Positions 20,701 to 29,536 of a stretch of DNA of 64,000 nucleotides are shown here, one piece after another. The position numbers and the translations under genes were made by a program. Where the stretch lies: assembly GCA_039111635.1 (NCBI GenBank), contig JBCAQO010000010.1:372001-436000 (forward strand). Reading direction: 5' to 3'. The notes below the pieces were generated by a model. It made no database searches. It saw only the letters and a list, made by a program, of their open reading frames with translations, and was not told the origin of the DNA. The stretch is from Heterobasidion occidentale (Eukaryota > Basidiomycota > Agaricomycetes > Russulales > Bondarzewiaceae). Numbering within the stretch: position 1 is the stretch's first letter; every line of letters begins with the position of its first letter.

Positions 20701-21633
20701 GACGCTCTTCAGGACAATGTGTTCAAACGATATGGTTTACCAACCAAAGTGGTGTCCGACAGAGGTCCTCAATTTGCGGCAAAGTTCACAAGGGAACTAT
20801 GGAAAGGAATGGGAATCACCCCTGCCCTCAGCACGGCGTACCACCCCCAAACGGACGGAGAAACAGAACGGGTAAACCAAGAGATCGAGCAATTCCTGCG
20901 AATTTTCTGCAACTACCATCAAGATAACTGGGTAGACTTGATCCCTTCGCAGAATTCTCCCACAATACCCGAAGACACTCCGCCACTGGGAAGTCGCCGT
21001 TCGAAGTCCTTTATGGGTTCAATCCACCATATTCGGTCGACTCAGCCCTGGAGACCAAGGTGCCCGCAGTGACTGAACATTTGCAGCTAATCAAGGAAGT
21101 CCAAGAAGATGCGGCGGCAAGCCTACAAATAGCAGCGCAGCACGCCAAGGACCGGGACCTGCACAGGAACTCCCACAGTGGGAAGTAGGAACCAAGTTTG
21201 GTTAGAAGGAACCCACATTCGGACGACTCACCCGAAATTCAAGTTGGCACCTCGACGCTATGGTCCCTTTTCAGTGACCGAAAGAATCGGCCCCCTAGCT
21301 TATCGGTTGGAAATACCCGAAACATGGAAGATACACCCGGTTTTTCATGCCTCCATGCTCACAGAATATCATGAGACAGAGGCCCACGGAAGGAACTTCC
21401 CCAGACCTGCCCCAGAGATCTTGAATGAAGAAGAGCACTACAAAGTGGAGGCCATTCTAGATTCAAGACGCCAGGGACGAGGAACCAAGTACCTTGTCAA
21501 GTGGGTCGGATACTCCGAGGCCGATAACACTTGGGAACCCTTTGCCCTCCTCAAGGATACGGCCGATGAGGCGCTTCGTGAGTTTCACGAAAGCTACCCA
21601 GACAAGCCCCGACCGGCGGCGATTAGGCTTTAG
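17711..21633 (+). pseudogene. pol: Pol of element A2 (protease to chromodomain), disrupted
   Basis: The first block (first ATG 17786, ending at TGA 19291) holds protease (AAIDSA) and RT through YMDD. At 19289 a TGA replaces the CGA of A1, with the preceding codon also changed. From 19292 the frame runs through the rest of RT and RNase H into the integrase HHCC finger, until a shift near 20511. Between 20511 and 21191 about seven single-base losses relative to A1 break the integrase. The last block (21178-21633) restores the end of integrase and the chromodomain (YLVKWVGYSEADNTWEPF). It does not encode a working enzyme as written. Confidence 0.88.
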
Positions 21634-21638
21634 AAAGA

Positions 21639-21647
21639 TATAAAAAG
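21639..21647 (+). promoter_or_regulatory. Putative internal TATA box for ORF3, element A2
   Basis: TATAAAAAG lies 5 bp after the pol stop and 53 bp before the ORF3 ATG at 21692, as in A1. The bases around it are less conserved than the box itself. Confidence 0.5.
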
Positions 21648-21691
21648 GGAGACACCTCCCTCTCTTTCAAAGCAAGGATCCTCCCCAGTAC

Positions 21692-23149
21692 ATGTCCAAC
21701 CACTCCTCCCTTGATTACTCCCCTGGACGTGCCATGCTCATCGATGACGGGACTACCTCCTCCCCTTCAAGAAACCCCTCACCAGACATCATTCTGGCCA
21801 TGGCCAACCCCGACACTGGACGCCCTAGCCGAAGCAGCCACCCAACGACTCCAGAAGGAGTTCCCGTACAAATCAGTATCCACCAAACCGCGCTCACTGT
21901 CGAAGATCGAACGGGTTCCCGAGCCTCACCACGGTTTGAGAGAGCTCATGACGAGCACGATGAAGGACGTCAAGCAGAAGGAAGGCATGCTCCGTCAACG
22001 CCTCCACAACCGACGTCAGCGTTGGCTCAAGGAGACACAAGGCAGGAAACGAGAGGTGGAAGAAGACCAGGAAACCCTTCGGACCTGGCATCGCCTACAA
22101 CTGTTGAGGCAGGTGTACAAGAACCAGCAACGGCTGGTACATCAGCTGCCAGGACCAGAAGGCCCCCTACCAGTAGTCGAGATCTGCACCCCGGAGAGTT
22201 GGAAGGACTAGGAGACGCTCTACTCCAGCGCACCACCATCTCCGCGGTAATTCAGATGGCCACAGCGCTGGCCTTACAAAGGCTCGCTAACTTCTTCGCA
22301 GGGCAACCAGGAAGCGAGAGCGACGACATACCCCGACGCCTCGCTGACGCGAGCGACCAGGTCAGGCTTCTGGCCTATGCAGATAATCATAGGGCCACCT
22401 CCTGGTACACCCGAGGAAATAATGGGGCTTACGCCCTACTCATTCATCCGGACGAGTTCTCCTCCTTCATCAATCTGGAGCTCCTACCCGCCCTCATCTC
22501 GCGCACTGACACAAGGCATTCCTCCCACGCCCATCCCGTTCGGATTGACCCATTCCGCGTCCAGCCATGGAGCGAAGCTAGCAGAGCGATACCGGCTACA
22601 AGTAGTCGAGACGCATCCACCCAGACCGAATACGTCTGGGCTACGGTCCAACGACAGGCACGAAGGGACCGAGAGGCCCTTCCTCCCATATCGGCAGGAC
22701 AATCCACCGGGCAGGACGCAGGAGGCAGCAATGAGGAGCATCCTCCAAGGTACAGGAGGAATGAGGGACGAGGGAGCCAGAGAACAAGGGGAACCCTTCA
22801 ACCCAGGCGAAGCAGTCCTAGAAGAACTCAACCAAGAGATTCGCCGACTCCAAACCGTCCTCGAGATAATCGAGTTGAAGGAGCGCATCCACACATTGGT
22901 AGAAGAACTCCAGTCCGCCAGCGCCCGACTCAGCGGACTACTTCCTGGACTCGAGCGGAACTAGACGCCTGGGACGAGGTCGAAGGCGATAATTACGACG
23001 ACATCGACCCCTACTACAGACCACGAAGGGTACGGAGACTACGGAGACATTGGTGGAGGATATTAGACAAGGTGACGGAGAGGAAAGGACCCTCCGCACC
23101 GCAGGTACCGGTTTCACGCACAGGACGCCGGAACGAACGTCCTGCATGA
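21692..23149 (+). CDS. Third ORF (ORF3) of element A2, 485 codons
   Basis: An open frame directly after pol. The N-terminal about 150 residues are Ser/Pro/Thr-rich and look disordered. A more ordered middle follows (residues about 170-300, including TTISAVIQMATALALQRLAN and ADASDQVRLLAYAD). The tail is Arg-rich. There is no signal peptide, transmembrane segment or zinc knuckle, so it is not envelope-like. Two other protein-like stretches overlap it in the +1 register: 21711-22211 (166 codons, charged and helical) and 22377-22964 (ending in a coiled coil). The true product may join these registers by splicing or frameshifting. I do not recognise a family. Confidence 0.6.
   Translation: MSNHSSLDYSPGRAMLIDDGTTSSPSRNPSPDIILAMANPDTGRPSRSSHPTTPEGVPVQISIHQTALTVEDRTGSRASPRFERAHDEHDEGRQAEGRHAPSTPPQPTSALAQGDTRQETRGGRRPGNPSDLASPTTVEAGVQEPATAGTSAARTRRPPTSSRDLHPGELEGLGDALLQRTTISAVIQMATALALQRLANFFAGQPGSESDDIPRRLADASDQVRLLAYADNHRATSWYTRGNNGAYALLIHPDEFSSFINLELLPALISRTDTRHSSHAHPVRIDPFRVQPWSEASRAIPATSSRDASTQTEYVWATVQRQARRDREALPPISAGQSTGQDAGGSNEEHPPRYRRNEGRGSQRTRGTLQPRRSSPRRTQPRDSPTPNRPRDNRVEGAHPHIGRRTPVRQRPTQRTTSWTRAELDAWDEVEGDNYDDIDPYYRPRRVRRLRRHWWRILDKVTERKGPSAPQVPVSRTGRRNERPA
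22377..22964 (+). CDS. Overlapping coiled-coil frame within ORF3, element A2
   Basis: A 195-codon frame in a different register from the 485-codon ORF. Its last 70 residues form a clear heptad-like coiled coil (EIRRLQTVLEIIELKERIHT). At least four A1/A2 differences in this tail (CTG/TTG, GGC/GGT, GAA/GAG, CAG/CAA) are synonymous in this frame. The first 100 residues look less protein-like, so only the tail is likely to be translated, as the end of a joined product. Confidence 0.4.
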   Translation: MQIIIGPPPGTPEEIMGLTPYSFIRTSSPPSSIWSSYPPSSRALTQGIPPTPIPFGLTHSASSHGAKLAERYRLQVVETHPPRPNTSGLRSNDRHEGTERPFLPYRQDNPPGRTQEAAMRSILQGTGGMRDEGAREQGEPFNPGEAVLEELNQEIRRLQTVLEIIELKERIHTLVEELQSASARLSGLLPGLERN

Positions 23150-24784
23150 CGTTAAACTGTGAAAAGATAAGAAGGCAGGGGAAGTACCTGACCATTTCGC
23201 GTTGCAGCCCTCCGGTCTCAAGATGAAGGACAAGCATTCAACACTCTCGTTGTCAGAGGTATTCTGACAAGCGAATCGGCGTCCCGCTTGGATCCCCAGT
23301 TTTACAGGGCCCTTTCCGCATTAGGGCCCTTAGGATTCACAACATAACCTTGGTACTGGTACATGAATGATGCATGAATATTGGTGGGAAATCGTGTTGC
23401 ATGTTCACCGTTGGGGAACGGTGGACCAACCTCGCTGTCAAGGTCTGACAGGTGTCTTGGACGTCCCACTTTGGATCTCCAGTTTTACAGGGTCTTTTCC
23501 GCATTAGGGGACCCTATCTGCGATGCAGGAACTAATGGCCGCACTCCATTAGTAACCCAAAACGGAGAAATTACATCCGCAACGATGTAAAACTACGAAA
23601 GGCTTGGTCCGCAATGACGATAAACTAGTTACCGTCCGGAACGACACTAAAGCTACCAAGACCCTCGGAGCGTGGTTGCATTCTGGCAGACGATGGAAGG
23701 GAGGGCCTCCACCGTTGCAGAACCCTGCCGACTAGGTCGAGGCGCTTCCATATTCCATACGCCCTACAGTAAAAGAATATGGGGTCGACACGGTTCAATT
23801 CCGTGCGAGGGGTTTGGGGACATGGAGCGGGTTGTCATCCTTCCGACAAGGTCAAGACTACTCCATGGCGCTCCCATTCTACCCTTGAAGTCCGAAGCAA
23901 GGATTCCGCTTCAAGGGCCAGTCAAGAGGCAACTGGGATCGTGCCTCAGCATCCGTCCGCAATGACAGTAAACTACGGACGCCCTCCATGGCGTTAAACT
24001 GGGATTACCCTTTCCTTACAGGGTTGTGAGCAGTGTCCAAACATGAGATATGTTTCGACATTGCTGCGTCCGCAAAGACGTTAAACTACCACTCCTTTCA
24101 GCATAGGAGTTGATCGACATCGTTGTTGACGCCACGATGTTGATCTAGTCCGCAATGACGATAAACTACTTACTCCTTCAAGCGATAGGAGACGTAGTTA
24201 TGGGACAAGTTCATTGTCCCCTAACTAGTCCGAAATGACCTTAAACTACCCTCACCCTGGAGGATTAAATCTATCGAGGCTCGGGAGGTTCAAGCCAGGC
24301 GATAGCGGACGTCCGCAATGACTATAAACTAGTTGCCATCCTTCATGACGATAAACTGAGCTGCCCTTCTGTCTAACAGGGCCATGTGAGTTGTGTTAAA
24401 ATAGGCCTCAACGTCTATTCTCGCAACTCTAGAAGTTATCCGGTTTGATATAGTATAAACCGTCACCATCCTTCCTCAATGGGAACCCTGTCAAGATGGC
24501 TGTACTTGGTCTAGGGCCCTATGTGCATCACCGATGAATGTTCCGGCGCACAGAAATGGTCTACCACCTTGTTTACAGGTACTCCTACGTTGGAAGATGG
24601 ATAGGTCCGCAACGACCTTGGCACAAACTAGCAGGGCAGGTCCGCAACGACCTTGGTGTAAACTAGCAGGACAGTCCGTAACGACTTATGTATAAACTAG
24701 CCTCAGTCCGCAACGACTTAAGGATAAACTAGCGTACGTCCGCAAAGACGCAAAACTACGGACGTCCGGCACGACGTTAAACTA
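23139..24784 (+). repeat. Interspersed 20-nt motif array with hairpins, element A2
   Basis: This is the counterpart of the A1 array, with about the same number of copies plus one extra unit (two GCAGG-linked copies around 24604-24667). Several intervals have different sequences from A1 yet still fold. One example is GGGACAAgttcaTTGTCCC near 24200, where A1 instead has GGAGCTG...CAGCTGC. Other clear hairpins here are TTGTCAG/CTGACAA (about 23250-23271) and CCATGGTCT/AGACCATGG (about 24834-24857). Confidence 0.75.
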
Positions 24785-25597
24785 CCAGGACATACCTTAC
24801 GCTGACCCCGCATAATTACCGTCAAGGTGGATACCATGGTCTATTCAAGAGACCATGGGGTTCAAAGCCTAATCTTTAAAGTCCTTACCTCGTGTCCAAT
24901 ACCCTTAGTGAAAAACAAACTCTGGACGAACACCCAATCTCTAACCTGACAAGGCCACCGTATGGGGCTGACAGAGTTAGGGATCTTCAAAGGGGTCTTG
25001 CCGGACTCAAAACAAGTCAAGAAAAGTCTATTCTTGATAGGTTGGTGGGCCTAAGCCTTGGAAAAGCGATCAACCCACACACCTGGAGTCCCCCTCGATA
25101 CCGGAGATCAAGGAGATGAAGATCTATCCTGGAAACACTGAGACATGGCCTTCGGCACTTTGGAAGAAGAACGACACACACCCATCCACAGACGAGTTTC
25201 TATTTCATCCTATAATCATTCGCACAACACCTTTCTGCATCGTCGCCAGATGACACTGGCTCATCAAACCTACCAGGGAGCCCTGGTCGAGTAGCTGCCT
25301 TTTGTCTCTAGGAGTGTACTAACACAAAACGTGCGGTGAAGGAAGAACACCGGGAGAAGAGACAGGGTATTGTGGCTATGCCCGAACTTCAAATCAAACA
25401 GCTCAACGGAGAAGGAAAACTCCTAGGCGTTGTAAACGACGTAGGTCGGTCTTCGCCCCAGAAAACGAAGTGATATTGGGAAGACGCATCCCAATTTATT
25501 TGACGACCAGCAAGCAATTGTATGTGGAATGACGATGAAGCTCGTTTCTGCTCAAGCGAGTAGTCCCCTCAGGAGTTGGGACCTAGAAAGGGGGTAA
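24785..25597 (+). other. 3' noncoding region and polypurine tract of element A2
   Basis: No protein-like frame. It contains further hairpins (CCAGGG/CCCTGG near 25275). The purine run AGAAAGGGGG (25585-25594) lies 3 bp before the 3' LTR and is the likely plus-strand primer. Confidence 0.6.
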
Positions 25598-26185
25598 TGT
25601 TATGACTTGACCGATCGGGACCCTTCGGGGTCGGTCTATCCGATGGATCAAGCATCACATGCTAGGCGGCTCCACCACGGAGCGTACATCAAGGTATTCG
25701 GCGTGTCCTTAGGAGCCGACAAGACCGATGGTTCTTCAAGACATCGGTAAAGGCTATATTGGAGGGACACGAGGCTCACAGAATTCACACAGTAATGAGA
25801 GGCGTATTCACATGCCATGGGCTTAGGGCTTACGGGTAAGCACCTCGTCGCACCATGATGGATCAGTGCGACTGGAGAAGTACAAGAGTAGGCACCGGCT
25901 GAGAGAGACGGCGACCACAGCTCTCCTAGGATGGGAACCTGGAGAAGCACACGGACTCTTACCCTATACCCCATACAGTATATAAGGCCCATAGAATAGG
26001 CTGAGGATCTTCAGTCTATTCTCTTCGTTCCCCTGTATCTACGCATACAGGATTCTTAGAGCCAATCATTATTTCCTCCTGTATCAACGCCTGATACAGT
26101 CGAGACTTCGCCCACCACTCAGTCCATTGTGCGACCTAGGGAAGAACCTGTTACTCTTGGGTTACTGAACGAGCAGTTCATAACA
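25598..26185 (+). repeat. 3' LTR of element A2
   Basis: 588 bp, matching 15441-16028. It ends CATAACA instead of CGTAACA and is followed by the duplication GGTAT. TATATAAG lies at 25979-25986. Confidence 0.93.
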
Positions 26186-26559
26186 GGTATAGGGTAAGAG
26201 TCCGTGTGCTTCTCCTGGTTCCCATCCCAGGAGAGCTGTGGTCACCGTCTCTCTCAGCCGGTGCCTACTCTTTGTACTTCTCCAGTCGCACTGATCCATC
26301 ATGGTGCGACGAGGTGCTTACCCCTGAGCCCTAAGCCCATGGCATGTGAATGCATGCCTTATCTCTGTACCTATCTCATGAGTCCCGTGTCCCTCTCATA
26401 TAGCCTCTACCGATGTCTTGAAGAACCATTGGTCTAGTCGGCTCCTAAGGACATGCCGAATACCTTGATGTACGCTCCGTAGTGGAGCCGCCTAGCATGT
26501 GATGCTTGATCCATTGGTTAGACCGGCCGCGAAGGGCCCCGATCGGTCAAGTCATAACA
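26186..26559 (-). repeat. Reversed family A LTR, right fragment
   Basis: The 5' part of the reversed LTR interrupted by A2, ending AAGTCATAACA. It is more diverged from A1/A2 LTRs than these are from each other, so it is an older insertion. Confidence 0.85.
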
Positions 26560-26622
26560 GTAGGCTTATATCATTAGTGCACGATTACCCACGTTGTTGT
26601 GGCATTGCAAACTCTGGGGGGG

Positions 26623-26814
26623 ATGAGTGAGGACATGGAGGAGCTGAGAGAGCACGTTGCCAGGCCAGATCTTGCTGGATGAGATATCCCAATCGACGTG
26701 CACATTCAAAGCATTACTGCAGGGCTGGAAAGACTGCAGGAGAGGCAGATCAGGGCAAAGGAGCAACAGGAAGGAGAGGTGTTTCTGATTGGCCAGTGGA
26801 TTAGATCGCGGTAG
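26623..26814 (+). pseudogene. Fragment of an unknown charged helical protein
   Basis: 63 codons from ATG to TAG with one internal TGA after residue 19. The composition is protein-like (MSEDMEELREHVARP, then a Gln/Arg/Glu-rich helix with LERLQERQIRAKEQQ). It lies between the reversed LTR and element B1. Before B1 inserted, it was contiguous with 37217 onward. No family is recognised; it could be an exon of a decayed gene. Confidence 0.3.
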
Positions 26815-26838
26815 GTGGATGTAAGCCCAAGGGTTGCC

Positions 26839-27671
26839 TGTTAGGTCGGAGACCTATCACGTGCACCGATGCACGAAGGGGTCCCTAGGCTAAACCTCCA
26901 CTGGTTCGTATAGTCATAGACTCCAATGGATGAAGACGATGGATCGTCTTTGGGCTCTTTCGAGGAACTCGGGGTCGCTGTCGGCTTTGTTCTCGAAGAG
27001 ATTGAGAAGGTGATCTTCGAGGTCTTCTCGATGATGAGGAGGAACCGGATGATCTTCTCCTGTCCAACAGATGACACGAGGGGGTGTCCAACTGAGAACG
27101 CGGTAGGCAGCTAGCCCGGTATAGAAGCGGATGAGTAGAGGGAGGGGAGGGAAGGGAGACGAGTCCAGTGCTTCGTCAGACCGTGCAAAGAGTTTCTCAG
27201 ATCTGACAGAGATCACGAAGCGTGGGCTAAGAAGGTAGCCAGACGCCGGGTGCAGTGCAGAGATCGAGTGTATTACAGGTGAACGAGCTGAGCTTCTTAG
27301 AAGCTCATCTCGGCTATTTACGTACAGAAGTGTCTAGGGCAGGATCAAGATCTGGTCCGTGCGCTTCTCAGGTACCGAAGTCAACGATCGAGATCCGTAA
27401 GCTAGAATGCCTCATCGACCTGCCATATAACCAAATATAGTAATCCGAATCACTAATGTCCATCCACATCTTCGATCGATCAAGAACCAGGAACGGGGTC
27501 AGGAACCAATGTCTGTCCACATCAAGAATCAGGAACCAAAGTCAGCGTTCATGCGTTAGCATGTAAATGGTAAGGAGTCATAGAAAGCGGTCCGAGTCTG
27601 CAACAAGTCCGAAGCACTTGACCAGCCCATCCACTCACGTGCGAAGCACGTGTTAGGACGCGGTCCTAACA
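26839..27671 (-). repeat. 3' LTR of element B1
   Basis: 833 bp, near-identical to 36379-37211. Beside it, reading on the minus strand, lies the purine tract AGAGAGGGGG (27673-27682), which abuts the ORF3 stop codon. Confidence 0.93.
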
Positions 27672-27682
27672 CTACCCCCTCT

Positions 27683-29278
27683 CTATACAAGTCTTCGGCG
27701 CTTGGCGGGTGCACCGATGGTAGGGGCGGGTCTCCTCAGGTGGACTTCGTCGAAGGTGGGGATGTTCCGAGCGGGATATCCGGTCCAGTTAGCGGTGTCG
27801 ATTAAATGGTCTAATGCCTGCTTGTGGTACCCGTATTCCTCAGCCGTCCTATCCATCTGCAGACGAAGGCGCCGGGACTGCATGCGATGCCTATCGTAGT
27901 CTTGAAGAAAGCCGCGCGCCGTAACGTCCGTTCTCTGGCGAATGCCCGTGATTGGACATCCCACGACGAGATGGCCGGCGCGTCCACATTCCCAGCAGTA
28001 CGAGTAGCGGGGTCGGTGGGTGGAGAAGGCGGGAGAGTAGGCGGGTTAGGCCAGACGTTTTCGGAGTCCAATGCGTCTGCAGGCCATCCCTCTTCAGTTG
28101 CGACAGGAACGTCCGGCGACTGGGGGGAGGCTTCGTCGACAATGATAGGACGGGTGAGGTCGTCGCCGAGTAGGGGGGGGATGGGGACACAGCAGGGGGT
28201 GACGGGGGTGGTACCGGTAGCGGCCGAAGTACCTGGCGATCCCGGACGACTTGTTCGGGGTCGTAAGGGGGACTGGTGGGTCGCGTGAATTCGGCGGTCT
28301 CCTCGTCGGTGGGCTGAAAGGGGTCCGCCGGGAGATCGGGCTCGGGACCGGGGGATCGACTGTCATGGGTTCCTCAGCGTCGATCTGGTGAAACCCCTGT
28401 TCCTGTATATCCGGTTTTGGTCATAACCCAGGGCCTAACGTTATCCTCCGGGGTACATCCGCCGGGCCAGTAGCACGCAATGGGGTGAACCCCTCGACTG
28501 TTAAGCGGGAAGGAGTGGGTCGGCAGTAGTCCTTTAGGAACGTACTCTTCGATCTCTAGACGTGCTCCATTATGTCCTGCGAATCGGAACCAACGGATCG
28601 TGTTCTCCTTGTAGCGGATTCGAGCCAGTACATCGAGCCAGGCTGGTATGGCGTGCGCCTGTAGAGGATGGAGCTGGTGGTGAAGATTCCTCCCAGTCGG
28701 AAATTGATCATGTCGTTGCGGATGGCGGGGAGATTGATCAATCCTTTCATGGTAGGAGGTGACGGTGAGGTTGGCGAGGAGAATAGCTTGGTCTGGTTGA
28801 GCGGTCCCGAGAAAACCTGATAGGCTTGCGCCCAGACTGCTTGCTGTAAATAGAAAAGGAAGGCACGGGGGTTCTTCAAGCCAGGCTGGTTCAGAATGAT
28901 AGGTGCCTCGTCCTCGGCGAGCGTGAGGTGGTAGATGCTATGGTTCGTATTCAGGTCCTGGTAGAGACGGATGTCGTAGAGGGGGTTGGGTATGGCGCGG
29001 ATTCGAATGCGAGGGTTTTCGTTGTGAATGGCGAAAGCCAACGGAGGAATGGCGATGTGGGGGTTTGGCATTTCAGCTGGGAAACGGGGAATAACGAACT
29101 CCGTAAGGGGGTCGGCGACTGGGACACCTTCCGACGGGATGTCGTCCTCGCTGTCGTAATCTGAGTCCGTGTCATCAATGAGCGTGGGTGTGGTGGTGGG
29201 CGGAGAGATGGTGCGAAGGATGAAGGGGTTGGGGGAGGAGGTGTTGGAGGCGTGAGGGGAAGTGGTAGCGGAGGTCAT
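27683..29278 (-). pseudogene. Third ORF (ORF3) of element B1, with CCHC zinc knuckle, frame-disrupted
   Basis: A coding-like region downstream of pol, ending 11 bp from the 3' LTR. The first block (start chosen at 29278 because a TATA box precedes it; the open frame extends to 29494 and stops at 28556) has a disordered Ser/Pro/Asp head and an ordered middle (for example PRAFLFYLQQAVWAQAYQVF). Coding-like sequence then continues in other registers through a proline-rich stretch to a final open block (27683-28045). That block contains a zinc knuckle, CWECGRAGHLVVGC (C-x2-C-x4-H-x4-C), followed by a charged helix. At least three register changes separate the blocks. I do not recognise a family; it resembles a second Gag-like, nucleic-acid-binding protein. 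Confidence 0.55.
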
Positions 29279-29390
29279 CCTGATGTTACTGAGAATATAG
29301 CGGGGGGAGTTGTGTAAGAAAAGGTGTGTGGCAAGGACATTCGAGTGGTGGTTGGGATGCTGAGGAACGTCTCTGTCCGATGCAGGGTGT

Positions 29391-29398
29391 CTTTTATA
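29391..29398 (-). promoter_or_regulatory. Putative internal TATA box for ORF3, element B1
   Basis: TATAAAAG on the minus strand, between the pol stop (29537) and the ORF3 ATG at 29278 (120 bp). This is the same arrangement as in family A although the sequences are unrelated. Confidence 0.45.
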
Positions 29399-29536
29399 CG
29401 ACGGAGGAGACGCCAATGGTGGCAGCGGCGTGGAGGGATCCGAGGACAAGGGCGATGGCGATGGAGACAGCGGTGAGAGCAAGAGTCGCGACAACGGTAT
29501 AAACGGCTACTGTGGATAGAGTGGGGTCGAAAGGGG

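Larger units (their letters stand above)
15441..26185 (+). mobile_element. Chromovirus (Ty3/gypsy) LTR retrotransposon A2
   Basis: A 10.7-kb second copy of family A, flanked by the 5-bp duplication GGTAT (15436-15440 and 26186-26190). It is inserted inside a reversed LTR of its own family. The LTRs differ at about three positions. Unlike A1 it keeps the full end of gag and a 485-codon ORF3 frame. Its pol is broken by one stop and a series of one-base contractions in the integrase. Confidence 0.93.

Noticed and set aside
21692..23149. ORF3 as an envelope gene (errantivirus-like)
   Set aside because: No signal peptide, no transmembrane segment, no furin-like site and no cysteine pattern.
15221..26559. 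Element A2 with the reversed LTR as a large palindromic transposon
   Set aside because: The perfect GGTAT duplication inside the reversed LTR shows a simple nested insertion.
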